Source: Rhizobiaceae bacterium (GTDB lineage: Bacteria > Pseudomonadota > Alphaproteobacteria > Rhizobiales > Rhizobiaceae). From it: a stretch of DNA of 64,000 nucleotides. How positions within the stretch are numbered: position 1 is the first letter of the stretch; every line of letters starts with the position of its first letter. Position numbers and translations under genes: made by a program. Below, piece by piece: positions 44,545-56,798 of the stretch. A model generated the notes under the pieces. It was not told the origin of the DNA. It made no database searches and saw only the letters and a list, made by a program, of their open reading frames with translations. The stretch is taken from contig JAHBYW010000004.1 of assembly GCA_019635755.1 (NCBI GenBank), positions 124,001 to 188,000 on the forward strand, in the 5' to 3' direction.

Positions 44545-45555
44545 ATGCCCTTCTCGACCCTCGCGGAGCTTCGCCGCGCCGCGCTCGATCTGCCTGCCCC
44601 GGACGCCGGAGCGCGTGCCGACGCGGCGGCGCGCCAGGATGTGCTGACCAAGCCGCAGGGAAGCCTCGGCCGGCTCGAGGAGGCCGCGGTCTGGCTCGCC
44701 GGCTGGCAGCGCAAACCGGCGCCCGTGCTCGAGGCGGTGCGCGTGATCGTTTTCGCGGGTTCGCACGGTGTCACCGCTCAGGGAGTATCGGCCTTCCCGG
44801 CCGAAGTGACGGGCCAGATGGTGGCCAACTTCGCCGCAGGCGGCGCGGCCATCAACCAGCTGGCACGTGCGGCAGGCGCCACGCTGTCTGTCGTGCCGCT
44901 GGACATCGACCGGCCGACAGCCGATTTCACACAGTCGGAAGCGATGACCGAGGCCGAACTGCTGGCCGCCGTTTCCACGGGCTACGACGCCGTGCAGGCA
45001 GATACCGACCTGCTGTGCCTGGGCGAGATGGGCATCGGCAACACCACGGCAGCAGCGGCCATCGCAGCAGGCCTCTTCGGCGGCCGTGGCGTCGACTGGG
45101 TCGGCCGGGGGACCGGGGTGGACGACGCGGGTCTTCGGCGCAAGGCGGAGGTGGTCGACGCAGCACTTGCCGTGCACGCCGCCCGTCTCGCAGATCCGCT
45201 CGGCGTGCTGGCAGCGCTCGGCGGCCGTGAACTGGCGGCGATCTTCGGCGCGACGCTGGCGGCGCGCCGGCATTCGATCCCGGTGGTCCTGGACGGATTC
45301 GTCTGCTCGGCCGCGGCGGCACCCCTGGCCAAGCTCGCCGAGGGAGGGCTCGCCCATGCCATTGCCGGCCACGTGTCAGCTGAAGCCGCGCATCGCCGGC
45401 TCCTGGACGCGCTGGGGCTCAAGCCACTGCTCGACCTCGGGATGCGGCTCGGCGAGGCGTCTGGCGCCTGCCTGGCCGTGAACATCCTGCGCTCCGCGCT
45501 CGCATGCCATTCGGGCATGGCGACGTTCGCCGAAGCGGCCGTCTCCAACCGGTAA
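44545..45555 (+). CDS. cobU: Nicotinate-nucleotide-dimethylbenzimidazole phosphoribosyltransferase
   Basis: A 336-residue enzyme (CobT in Salmonella) that makes alpha-ribazole phosphate. The sequence TKPQGSLGRLEEAAVWLAGW, VIVFAGSHGVTAQGVSAFP, GEMGIGNTTAAAAIAAGL, GRGTGVDDAGLRRK and the C-terminal DLGMRLGEASGACLAVNIL match the family throughout, including the catalytic Glu expected in LGLKPLLDLGMRLGEASGA. The dimethylbenzimidazole maker (BluB) is not in the window. It ends the plus-strand cob run, with mazG 17 bp downstream. Confidence 0.96.
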   Translation: MPFSTLAELRRAALDLPAPDAGARADAAARQDVLTKPQGSLGRLEEAAVWLAGWQRKPAPVLEAVRVIVFAGSHGVTAQGVSAFPAEVTGQMVANFAAGGAAINQLARAAGATLSVVPLDIDRPTADFTQSEAMTEAELLAAVSTGYDAVQADTDLLCLGEMGIGNTTAAAAIAAGLFGGRGVDWVGRGTGVDDAGLRRKAEVVDAALAVHAARLADPLGVLAALGGRELAAIFGATLAARRHSIPVVLDGFVCSAAAAPLAKLAEGGLAHAIAGHVSAEAAHRRLLDALGLKPLLDLGMRLGEASGACLAVNILRSALACHSGMATFAEAAVSNR

Positions 45556-45572
45556 AGCGCGACGGATCGACG

Positions 45573-46406
45573 ATGGACGCTTCGAAAGACATCTCCCGCC
45601 TGATCGAGATCATGTCGGCGCTGCGGACGCCGGGCACCGGTTGCCCGTGGGATCTCGAGCAGGACTTCTCGACGATCGCCCCCTATACGCTTGAGGAGGC
45701 TTATGAGGTCACCGACGCGATCCAGCGTGGCGACCTGACCGACCTCAAGGAAGAGCTGGGAGATCTGCTGCTTCAGGTCGTGTTTCATTCCCGCATGGCG
45801 GAGGAGCAAGCCGCCTTCACGTTTGGCGACGTCGTCGAGGCGATCACGAAGAAGATGATCCGTCGGCACCCCCACGTCTTTGGCGATGCAGAGGCGCGTG
45901 CGGCAGGCAGCGCCAAGGGACAATGGGACCGCATCAAGGCGGAGGAGAAGGCCGAGAAGCGCGCCGAGCGCCTTGCACGGGGAATGGCGCCGGAGGACCA
46001 TGGAGCCGGGTTCCTCGACGGGGTGCCGGTTGCCCTGCCCGCGCTGACGCGCGCGCTCAAGCTCCAGGAGAAGGCCGCAAAAGTGGGGTTCGACTGGAAG
46101 GACGCCAAGCCGATCCTCGACAAGATCGAGGAGGAGATCGGCGAACTGCGGGAGGCGATGGAGACCGACAACCGCGCGTCGATGACCGACGAGTTCGGCG
46201 ACGTGTTGTTCGCGCTGGTCAATTTCGGCCGGCACCTCGGTATCGACGCTGAAACGGCGCTGCGCGGCACCAACGACAAGTTCCGCACGCGGTTCCACGC
46301 GGTCGAGGCTGCCCTCATGGCGCAGGGCGGCACGCTGGACGACGCCACGCTGGACGAAATGGAAGCGCTCTGGCAGGCCGCAAAGCGGCGCCCTTCAGAG
46401 CCTTGA
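45573..46406 (+). CDS. mazG: Nucleoside triphosphate pyrophosphohydrolase MazG
   Basis: A 277-residue all-alpha NTP pyrophosphohydrolase with two MazG domains. The first has CPWDLEQDFSTIAPYTLEEA and the metal-binding EELGDLLLQVVFHSRMAEE. The second has VGFDWKDAKPILDKIEEEI and DEFGDVLFALVNFGRH. It removes non-canonical nucleotides and modulates ppGpp in E. coli. I chose ATG 45573 (MDASKDISR), which matches the family start and lies 17 bp after cobU. It converges on hflX, whose stop is 11 bp away. Confidence 0.95.
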   Translation: MDASKDISRLIEIMSALRTPGTGCPWDLEQDFSTIAPYTLEEAYEVTDAIQRGDLTDLKEELGDLLLQVVFHSRMAEEQAAFTFGDVVEAITKKMIRRHPHVFGDAEARAAGSAKGQWDRIKAEEKAEKRAERLARGMAPEDHGAGFLDGVPVALPALTRALKLQEKAAKVGFDWKDAKPILDKIEEEIGELREAMETDNRASMTDEFGDVLFALVNFGRHLGIDAETALRGTNDKFRTRFHAVEAALMAQGGTLDDATLDEMEALWQAAKRRPSEP

Positions 46407-46417
46407 CAGACAGCCCC

Positions 46418-47824
<1,407 letters not shown>

Positions 47825-48073
47825 TCAGCTTTCGCGGCCGGCATCCTCACCGTCGAACATCTGAACCGGCTGGCTCGGCATGATCGTCGAGATCGCATGC
47901 TTGTAGACGAGCTGCGAGTGTCCATCCCTGCGAAGCAATACGCAAAAATTGTCAAAGGAAGTCACGACACCCGTAAGCTTTACGCCATTGATCAGGAAAA
48001 TCGTGAGTGGATTCTTGCTTTTCCGGACCGAATTCAGGAACAGGTCCTGAAGGTTCTGCGATCTTTCCGCCAT
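47825..48073 (-). CDS. hfq: RNA chaperone Hfq
   Basis: An 82-residue Sm-like protein that forms a hexamer and pairs small RNAs with mRNAs. The Sm1 region is [20 protein letters not shown] and [20 protein letters not shown]; the Sm2 motif is [13 protein letters not shown]. The C-terminal tail is short and acidic ([11 protein letters not shown]). I chose ATG 48073 (MAERSQNLQ) as the universal start; in-frame upstream codons belong to the leader. A candidate TTGACA lies about 63 bp upstream, so hfq may also have its own promoter within the ntr-hfq operon. Confidence 0.98.
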   Translation of the reverse strand: MAERSQNLQDLFLNSVRKSKNPLTIFLINGVKLTGVVTSFDNFCVLLRRDGHSQLVYKHAISTIMPSQPVQMFDGEDAGRES

Positions 48074-48112
48074 TGTTTTTTCTTTCGCCGCCCCAAACCC
48101 CGAGACGGTCAT

Positions 48113-48141
48113 AAGCGCCAAATAAATCGGTTGATGTCAAG
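48113..48141 (-). promoter_or_regulatory. Candidate promoter of hfq
   Basis: On the minus strand a perfect TTGACA (48141-48136) is followed by an A/T-rich stretch, but no clear -10 match is seen at 16-18 bp. It lies directly after the hairpin at 48142-48180. Confidence 0.4.
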
Positions 48142-48180
48142 CGTCGCCCGGCGCGTGTCGAGGGGTCGACCGGCGACGCG
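48142..48180 (-). terminator. Hairpin after dat, possible terminator
   Basis: GCGTCGCCGG pairs with CCGGGCGACGC (one bulge), with an internal TCGA/TCGA pair. It lies 27 bp after the dat stop. No T run follows, so termination may be partial. Confidence 0.4.
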
Positions 48181-48206
48181 TTTCTGGAATCCCCGTATGC
48201 TGCGGG

Positions 48207-49070
48207 TTACCAAACCGGTGTTTTTTCCGCAACGTCAAAAAACGCCTTCCGAAGCGTCATCGAGACGCTGCCCGGATGGCCGTTGGCGATCACGCGGCCG
48301 TCGATCTCGACCACCGGCATGACCACCGTCGTCGCCGAGGTGATGAAGGCTTCGCGGGCGCCGAGCGCTTCCTCGACCGTGAAACCGCGCTCCTCGATGG
48401 ACAGCCCCTCCTTCCGGGCGACGTCAAAGACGGTGGTGCGCGTTACCCCGCGCAGGATGCCGTGGTCGGCGGGCCGGGTCACCAGCACCCCGTCCTTCGT
48501 GACGATCCACGCGTTGGTCGACGCTCCCTCGAGCACGACCCCGTCGGCGCCGACGAACCAGGCTTCCAGCGCCCCCGCCAGCTTCGCCTTCTGCTTGGCG
48601 AGCACGTTGGGCAGCAACCCGATCGTCTTGATGTCGACGCGCTCCCAGCGGTTCTCCGGCACGGTAATGACCTTGACGCCGGACTCCCAGCGCCGCGCCA
48701 GCGTCCCACGGTCGGTGCGCTTGGCGGTGATGACCATTGCCGGCTTGGCATCGGCGGGGAAGACGTGGTCCCGGGAGGCCACGCCGCGGGTCACCTGCAG
48801 GTAGACGAGGCCGTCGCTCACGCGGTTGCGGCGAATGACCTCATGGATCGCTATTTCGAGTGTCCGACGGCTCATCGGCCAGGCGATCTCAAGTTCGCGC
48901 AGAGAGCGGTCGAGGCGATCCAGGTGCCGCGTCATGTCGACGATCACGCCGCGCGCCACTTCGCAGACCTCGTAGACGCCGTCGGCGAATTGATAGCCGC
49001 GATCCTCGATGTGGACCGCAGCGTCGCGGTGCGGAACGTAGCGGCCGTTGACGTAGGCGATGCGGGGCAT
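48207..49070 (-). CDS. dat: D-amino-acid transaminase (class IV aminotransferase)
   Basis: A 287-residue PLP enzyme of fold type IV. The N-terminus IAYVNGRYVPHRDAAVHIED and RGYQFADGVYEV are followed by the PLP lysine in DIKTIGLLPNVLAKQKA and SATTVVMPVVEIDG at the end. This pattern fits D-alanine transaminase more than branched-chain IlvE, but the substrate is not proved. Its place between trkA and hfq is conserved in the group. It starts 25 bp after the trkA stop. Confidence 0.92.
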   Translation of the reverse strand: MPRIAYVNGRYVPHRDAAVHIEDRGYQFADGVYEVCEVARGVIVDMTRHLDRLDRSLRELEIAWPMSRRTLEIAIHEVIRRNRVSDGLVYLQVTRGVASRDHVFPADAKPAMVITAKRTDRGTLARRWESGVKVITVPENRWERVDIKTIGLLPNVLAKQKAKLAGALEAWFVGADGVVLEGASTNAWIVTKDGVLVTRPADHGILRGVTRTTVFDVARKEGLSIEERGFTVEEALGAREAFITSATTVVMPVVEIDGRVIANGHPGSVSMTLRKAFFDVAEKTPVW

Positions 49071-49095
49071 GCGGTTTTCCTGACCGGTTGTGTGC

Positions 49096-50472
49096 TCAGA
49101 AGAATTCGAGGCTGACGCGGAACATCTGCTCGACCTGCTTCACCGCGCTGGCCATCGCGAAGATGACGACGCGGTCCTTCGCCTTGATCTTCAGCGAGCC
49201 GTTCGGCTGCAGCACGGCACCGTCGCGATAGACCGCGCCGATGCGCATGCCTTCGGGCAGCTTCACGTCGCGCAGCGCCGAGCCGACCAGCGGCGACGTC
49301 TCGAGTGCCTCGGCCTCGATCGCCTCGGCCAGACCCTTGTGGACGCTGTGGACCGCGCGGATGCGGCCGCGACGGACGTGCTGGAGGACGCGCGAGATGG
49401 TGATCGCGCGCGGATTCACATAGGCGTCGATGTCGAGCGTCCCGGCGATGTCGTGGAAGGCCGGGTTGTTAATGAGCGCCAGATTGGCCTTGCAGCCGAG
49501 ACGCTTCGCCATCACCGACGAAAGGATGTTGACCTGGTCGTTGTTGGTCAGCGCCACCATCAGGTCGGCTTCCTGGATGTCGGCCTCGAGCAGAAGCTTC
49601 TGGTCAAGGGCGCTGCCGTTCAGCACCACGGTGCGGCGCAGTTCGTCCGCGACGGCGATGGCGCGCTCGCGCGTGTTCTCGATCATCTTGACGCGCGTGC
49701 GGCTCTGGCGCTGCTCCAGCGTGCGCGCAACGTGCAGCCCGATATTGCCGCCGCCGGCAACGACGATGCGCGTCGCCTCCTGCTCGTCATGGCCGAACAG
49801 CCCGAGGGTCCGCCGCACCTGTTCCTTGGTCGTCACAACATAGGCGAGATCGCCGGCGAAAAGCTGGTCCGCCGAATGCGGGATGAACAGCTTTCCGTTG
49901 CGGACCACGCCCACCACCGTCGAGCGCAGGTCTGGGAAGAGTTCGGTCAGCTGCGACAGCGGCGTATTGATGACGGGGCAGTCCTCCAGGCAGTCGATCG
50001 CCACCATCGCGATCTTGCCATCTGCGAAGCGGACGACGTCGGTCGCGCCCGGGATGGCGATCCGGCGCAGCACCATTTCGGCCACTTCGAGCTCCGGCGA
50101 GATCGTCACGTCGATCGGCAGGTTGGCGCGCGAAAACAGGTCCTGGTAGTGCGGCCGGAGGTAGGACTGGGCACGGATCCGGGCGATCTTGGTTGGCACG
50201 TTGAACAGCGCGTGCGCGACCTCGCAGGCGACGATATTCACCTCGTCGTAGAGCGTGACGGCGATGATCATGTCGGCGTTCTGGGCGCCTGCCGCCTCCA
50301 GCACGTCCGGATGGGCGCCGTGCCCGACGAAACCGCGCACGTCGAGCGTATCGCGCACGGCGCGGATGAGCTCGACGGATGTGTCGATAACCGAGACGTC
50401 GTTCTGCTCGGCCGCAAGACGCTCGGCGATGCCGTAGCCGACCTGGCCGGCGCCGCAGATGATCACCCTCAT
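49096..50472 (-). CDS. trkA: Trk system potassium transport protein TrkA
   Basis: A 458-residue peripheral membrane protein that regulates the TrkH/G potassium channel. It has two RCK repeats, each with an N-terminal NAD-binding domain: ICGAGQVGYGIAERLAAEQN at the start and VVAGGGNIGLHVARTLEQ near residue 238. Each is followed by a TrkA_C domain. TrkH is not in the window. The gene starts six bases after the ntrX stop. Confidence 0.95.
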   Translation of the reverse strand: MRVIICGAGQVGYGIAERLAAEQNDVSVIDTSVELIRAVRDTLDVRGFVGHGAHPDVLEAAGAQNADMIIAVTLYDEVNIVACEVAHALFNVPTKIARIRAQSYLRPHYQDLFSRANLPIDVTISPELEVAEMVLRRIAIPGATDVVRFADGKIAMVAIDCLEDCPVINTPLSQLTELFPDLRSTVVGVVRNGKLFIPHSADQLFAGDLAYVVTTKEQVRRTLGLFGHDEQEATRIVVAGGGNIGLHVARTLEQRQSRTRVKMIENTRERAIAVADELRRTVVLNGSALDQKLLLEADIQEADLMVALTNNDQVNILSSVMAKRLGCKANLALINNPAFHDIAGTLDIDAYVNPRAITISRVLQHVRRGRIRAVHSVHKGLAEAIEAEALETSPLVGSALRDVKLPEGMRIGAVYRDGAVLQPNGSLKIKAKDRVVIFAMASAVKQVEQMFRVSLEFF

Positions 50473-50478
50473 GGCCGT

Positions 50479-51840
50479 CTAGACCCCGAGCGACTTCAGC
50501 TTCCTGTGAAGCGCCGAGCGCTCCATACCAATGAATTCGGCGGTGCGCGAGATGTTGCCGCCGAACCGGTTGATCTGGGCGATCAGATATTCCTTCTCGA
50601 AAAGCTCGCGCGCCTCGCGCAGCGGCAGCGCCATGATGTGCTGGTCCGACTGGCTGGGCGTGCGTGGCATCACGTCGCCGATCTCGGACGGGAGCAGGTC
50701 GGCGGTGATCGGCGCATCGGCATCGTCGCCCCTGGCGAGGATCATCAGCCGCTCGATGTTGTTTCGGAGTTGCCGCAGATTGCCCGGCCAGTTGTGGGCC
50801 TGAAGAACGGCCAGCGCATCGTCTCCGATGCGACGGACCTTGATGCCCGCCTGGCGGGCGACCTGCCGCATGAAATGATCGACGAGGTACGGAATGTCCT
50901 CGCGGCGCTCGGCGAGGCCTGGAACGATGATAGGCACGACCGCCAGCCGGTGGTAGAGGTCCTCGCGGAAGGTGCCCTCGGCGATCATGGCCTCCAGGTT
51001 CTGGGCGGTAGAGGAGATGATGCGCACGTCGACCTTGACGCGCTTCGTGCCGCCGACGCGCTCAAACTGCTGGTCGACCAGCACGCGCAGGATCTTGCCC
51101 TGCGTTTCGCGGGGCATGTCGGCGACCTCGTCGAGATACAGGATGCCGCCATGCGCCTCCTCCAGGGCGCCGACCTTGCGCTCGCCGCCGTTGGATTCGG
51201 TGCCGAACAGCTCGATCTCCATGCGCTCGGGCGTGATCGTCGCAGCGTTGAGGCTGACGAACGGGCCGGCCTTGCGGGTCGATCCGGCATGGAGGGCGCG
51301 TGCGACCATCTCCTTCCCCGCGCCCGAAGGGCCGATGATCATGACGCGGCTGTTGGTCGGCGCCACGCGGTCGATGGTCTGCCGAAGCTGGTTCATCGCC
51401 GCCGACATGCCGATCAGGTCGAACGTCTCGCCGGTACGCTGCTTGAGATCGGAGACCTCGCGCCGGAGCTTCGACGTCTCCAGCGCGCGCTCGGCGATTA
51501 GCACCAGGCGGTCGGCCTTGAACGGCTTCTCGATGAAGTCGTAGGCGCCGCGGCGGATCGCAGACACGGCGGTCTCGATCGTGCCGTGGCCCGAGATCAT
51601 CACCACCGGCAGGTTCGGGTGGATCTGCTTGATCTCGTCCAGCAGCGCCAGCCCATCGAGCTTCGACCCCTGCAGCCAGATGTCCAGGAAGACGAGGCGC
51701 GGCGCGCGGTCCGCGATCGACGCGAGGGCGCTGTCGCTGTCACGCGCGGTCCGGGTCTCGTGGCCCTCGTCGCTCAGAATGCCCGCGACCAGCTCGCGGA
51801 TGTCTTCCTCGTCGTCAACGATCAGGATGTCAGACGCCAT
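50479..51840 (-). CDS. ntrX: Nitrogen assimilation response regulator NtrX
   Basis: A 453-residue regulator. The receiver domain has DILIVDDEEDIRELVAGI and the phospho-acceptor in LVFLDIWLQGS. The AAA+ domain has Walker A GPSGAGKE and Walker B ILYLDEVADMP. The GAFTGA loop that touches sigma-54 is missing: the segment reads GTESNGGERKVGALEEAHGG. This is known for NtrX in alphaproteobacteria and suggests sigma-54-independent control. A Fis-type HTH ends the protein (ISRTAEFIGMERSALHRKLK). It overlaps ntrY by 11 bases. Confidence 0.96.
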   Translation of the reverse strand: MASDILIVDDEEDIRELVAGILSDEGHETRTARDSDSALASIADRAPRLVFLDIWLQGSKLDGLALLDEIKQIHPNLPVVMISGHGTIETAVSAIRRGAYDFIEKPFKADRLVLIAERALETSKLRREVSDLKQRTGETFDLIGMSAAMNQLRQTIDRVAPTNSRVMIIGPSGAGKEMVARALHAGSTRKAGPFVSLNAATITPERMEIELFGTESNGGERKVGALEEAHGGILYLDEVADMPRETQGKILRVLVDQQFERVGGTKRVKVDVRIISSTAQNLEAMIAEGTFREDLYHRLAVVPIIVPGLAERREDIPYLVDHFMRQVARQAGIKVRRIGDDALAVLQAHNWPGNLRQLRNNIERLMILARGDDADAPITADLLPSEIGDVMPRTPSQSDQHIMALPLREARELFEKEYLIAQINRFGGNISRTAEFIGMERSALHRKLKSLGV

Positions 51841-54124
51841 CAGCGACCTTTTCAGTTTCTCGTTCTTGCGCCGGGGCATTCGCGCCCCGCGGGTTTGCGT
51901 CCGCCGGGTCGGCACCCGGCAGGAACATGGAGATCATCGCGCCCCGACCGCCGTGGAACGTCTCGGGCGCATCGTGCAGTTCAAGCCGACCGCCGTGGTC
52001 CTCGATGATCTTCTTTACGATGGCAAGGCCGAGGCCCGTGCCCTTCGCGCGCGTAGTCATATAGGGCTCCAGCAGGCGCTGGCGATTCTCGCGCGGCAGC
52101 CCCTTGCCGTTGTCGATCACATCGACCCGGATCTCGTCGCCGGTGCGTCTTGCGGTGATGCGGATCACGCCGGGCTCCCCCCCGTCGCGCTCGGCCGCCT
52201 CGATCGCCTCCGATGCGTTCTTGATGACGTTGCCGAAGGCCTGCGCGAGCAGGCGGCTGTCGAAGGTTCCCACCAGCGGCTCGGAGGAGAAATCGCGCTC
52301 GAATGCGATGTCGGAGCGGCTGACCTCCACCAGAAACGATGCCTCGCGGAGGGGCTCGCGCACGTCGAGCTTCTGCATGTCCGGCTTCGGCATCCGCGCA
52401 AACGACGAGAACTCGTCGACCATCCGCCCGATGTCCTCGACCTGCCGGATGATTGTGTCGGTGCACTGGTCGAAGACCTCGCGATCCTCGGTGATTACCT
52501 TGCCGTAGCGGCGGCGGATGCGCTCCGCCGAAAGCTGGATCGGCGTCAGCGGATTCTTGATCTCGTGGGCGATCCGTCTTGCCACGTCGGCCCATGCGGT
52601 CGAACGCTGCGCAACCACTAGATCGGTGATGTCGTCGACGGTCACCACGAAGGACTGTTCGTCGCTCTCCACCTCGCCGGCCTCGACCGTGATCTGGACG
52701 TTGAACGTCCGCTCGGATCCGCCGCGGTAGAACGTCACCTGCTCGCGGTAGACCGGGCGCCCGGACTGCTTGCCGATCTCGAACACGCGCCCGATGTGGG
52801 GCAGGACGGCGGTCAAGTTGCGTCCGACCGCGCTGGCGTGCGGCAGCGTCAGCATCGTCTCCGCCGAGGGGTTCAGGATCGTGATCGTTCCTGCCGAATC
52901 CACGCCGATGACGCCGGCCGTCACGCCGGACAGCACCGCCTCGGAGAAGCGCCGCCGCTCGTCGATAACGTCCTTCGCTGTCAGCAGTTCGTTGCGCTGG
53001 GTCTTGAGCTCCAGCAGCATCTTGTTGAACGTGTCGCCCAGCGATGCTACGTCGCCGTCGCTGGTCCGGACCGGCACGGAGACGTCGAGGTTTCCGGTAG
53101 CCACCTCGTCGGCGGCGCCGATCAACTGGCGGATCGGTCGCACGAGCCGATCAGCCACGGCGATGCCGGTCCAGATCGCCGACAGGATGATGATCAGCGT
53201 GAGCCCGAGATAGAGCAAGGCGAACGCGATCTGCGTGGTGCGGCGGTTGGCTTCCAGCCCCGTATATTCCTCGCTGTTGGCACGCACGATCTGGCGGGCG
53301 CGGATGACCTCGGGATCGACCAGCCGGATCGCGTAGAGATAGGTGTCGGCGATCTCGCGAAGCTTGATCAGCGCGCCCACGATGTTGCGGCTGCGCGGCT
53401 CGATCAGCACGACCTCGCCGCGATCGGCAGGCGTGACCCATCCCTCGCCGGGGATCTCGGGCAGCTCGAAGTCGACCTCCGTCTCCGCCGCCATGATGAC
53501 CGAGCCGTCGGCGCGCACCAGCGCGGCATGGGCGAGTGCCCTCCCCGCGGCCTGCTGGGTCAAGAGCTGGCGGAAGCCGGTGCGGTCGAGACTGTAGAGC
53601 GTCCTCGCCTGGTCGAGGTCGTAGGCCATCGACAGTGCCGTGCCCTGCAGGTTGCGCGCATTCTCCTGCACATAGGCTTCGGCGATCGACAGCGACGAAT
53701 TGATGATGGTCTTGGTGCGGATCTCGAACCAGCGATCGAGGCCGATGTCCAGCGTGATCGAAGCGACCACAGCGACCATGATCGCGGGGATGGCCGCGAC
53801 CAGCGCGAACATGGCGACGATGCGCACATGGAGCCGCGACGCCGCCTTTTCCCGCCGCCGCGCCATGACGATCCGATGGATCTCGCGTCCGATCAGCGCC
53901 ACGAGCAGCAGGATGAAGCCGGCGTTGATCGCGATCAGCGTCAGGGTCGTGCGCTCGTCGGGGATTATTGGGGTCGCACCGACCAGGATGGCGAACGAGA
54001 TTGCCGCGGAAACCAGGGATGCGACGATGGCAACAACGCCCGGCAGTGCCAGCAGCCGCCGCGTGTCGTTCGGCGGGGCCGCGACGAAGGGCCGATCGCG
54101 CAACGTGTGAAATTCCGTCGTCAT
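51830..54124 (-). CDS. ntrY: Sensor histidine kinase NtrY
   Basis: A 764-residue membrane kinase, partner of NtrX. Three hydrophobic segments lie in the first 110 residues and a fourth near residue 305 (LLYLGLTLIIILSAIW), with a periplasmic sensor loop of about 190 residues. A HAMP domain, a PAS domain (GVIGVDSAGTITILNPSAE), HisKA with [19 protein letters not shown] and a HATPase domain (VIDNGKGLPRENR, GTGLGLAIVKKI) follow. Start ATG 54124; a TTG three bases earlier is possible. The 86-bp spacer to ntrC holds GCCATGTGGC and no clear promoter. Confidence 0.95.
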   Translation of the reverse strand: MTTEFHTLRDRPFVAAPPNDTRRLLALPGVVAIVASLVSAAISFAILVGATPIIPDERTTLTLIAINAGFILLLVALIGREIHRIVMARRREKAASRLHVRIVAMFALVAAIPAIMVAVVASITLDIGLDRWFEIRTKTIINSSLSIAEAYVQENARNLQGTALSMAYDLDQARTLYSLDRTGFRQLLTQQAAGRALAHAALVRADGSVIMAAETEVDFELPEIPGEGWVTPADRGEVVLIEPRSRNIVGALIKLREIADTYLYAIRLVDPEVIRARQIVRANSEEYTGLEANRRTTQIAFALLYLGLTLIIILSAIWTGIAVADRLVRPIRQLIGAADEVATGNLDVSVPVRTSDGDVASLGDTFNKMLLELKTQRNELLTAKDVIDERRRFSEAVLSGVTAGVIGVDSAGTITILNPSAETMLTLPHASAVGRNLTAVLPHIGRVFEIGKQSGRPVYREQVTFYRGGSERTFNVQITVEAGEVESDEQSFVVTVDDITDLVVAQRSTAWADVARRIAHEIKNPLTPIQLSAERIRRRYGKVITEDREVFDQCTDTIIRQVEDIGRMVDEFSSFARMPKPDMQKLDVREPLREASFLVEVSRSDIAFERDFSSEPLVGTFDSRLLAQAFGNVIKNASEAIEAAERDGGEPGVIRITARRTGDEIRVDVIDNGKGLPRENRQRLLEPYMTTRAKGTGLGLAIVKKIIEDHGGRLELHDAPETFHGGRGAMISMFLPGADPADANPRGANAPAQERETEKVADGV

Positions 54125-54210
54125 CAATGTCCGCTAGGCACCGATTGCGTTGATTCTATGCAACGCCATGTGGCCATTGTGCAACACATAACGGCATTTG
54201 CGCGGCGGGA

Positions 54211-55664
<1,454 letters not shown>

Positions 55665-55668
<4 letters not shown>

Positions 55669-56798
55669 CGGGAGGCTCCGGTTTCGCCGTCGTCGGCAAA
55701 CTCGCCCTTCCAGGCGGGCATCATGACGCGGAAGGTCGTCCCGCGCGGCGAGGAATCGCACTCGATCACGCCGCCATGTTCGCCGACGATCTTCGCCACC
55801 AGCGCCAGGCCAAGACCGGAACCGTTTGGCTTGGTGGTGACGAACGGATCGAACAGGATCGGCAGCAGATCGTCGGAGACACCCGGCCCGTTGTCCCGCA
55901 CGCAGAACTCGAGCGGCAGCGAGACGCGGTTCTGGCTGCCCGGCACCGAAACGCGGATGCCCGGCCGGAATGCCGTCGACAGGGTGATCTCGCCGGCGGC
56001 GTCGTTTCCGGTGGCCTCGGCCGCGTTCTTCACCAGGTTCAGGAACACCTGCACCAGTTGGTCGCGGTTGGCATGCACGGGTGGAAGCGAAGGATCGTAG
56101 TCCTCTAGGATTTTGATGCGGCTGGCGAACCCGTTCCTGGCGATCGCCTTCACGTGGTCAAGCACGACATGGATGTTCACGGGGTGCCGGTCGATCGGGC
56201 GCTCGTCCGAGAAAACCTCCATGCGGTCGACCAGCGAGACGATCCTGTCCGTCTCGTCGGTGATCAGGCGTGTAAGAGCGCGATCCTCGTCGGAGGCGGA
56301 CAGTTCCAGCAATTGCGCGGCTCCGCGGATGCCGGACAGCGGGTTCTTGATTTCATGGGCAAGCATCGCGGCCAATCCCGTGACCGAGCGCGCGGCGCCG
56401 CGATGGGTCATCTGGCGGTCGATCTTGTCCGCCATCGAACGTTCCTGGAACATCACGACGACATTGCCGGGCAGCTCCGGCACGGGCGCGACATAGAGAT
56501 CGACCAGCCGGTCGCTTCCCAGCCGCGGCGAGGAGATGTCGACTCGATATTCGTTCACCGGCGCGCGGCGCTCCCGGACCTGCTCCACGAGCGTCAGCAG
56601 CGGGCTGCCGAACGGCACGAAGCGGTCGAGCGTGTTCTTGGCCAGCACGGCGGCGCTCGAGCGGAAGAAGTCCTCCGCGTCGGCGTTGGCATAGGCGATC
56701 GACCCCTCGGGTGCGATCATGATCACCGGGTGGCGGATCGTGTTCAGCACGATCTGCGCGGGGTCGAGCCCCGGAATGCCGGGGGCAGTCGCGCTCAC
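55665..56798 (-). CDS. ntrB: Nitrogen regulation sensor histidine kinase NtrB
   Basis: A 377-residue soluble kinase that phosphorylates NtrC under nitrogen limitation, under PII control. A PAS domain ([20 protein letters not shown]) precedes HisKA with [20 protein letters not shown] (phosphorylated His) and HATPase motifs [23 protein letters not shown]. No membrane segment is seen. It overlaps both ntrC and dusB by four bases. Confidence 0.96.

Noticed and set aside
49090-51501. An 803-residue open frame antisense to trkA and ntrX
   Set aside because: Composition is typical of a shadow frame and both sense genes are well supported.
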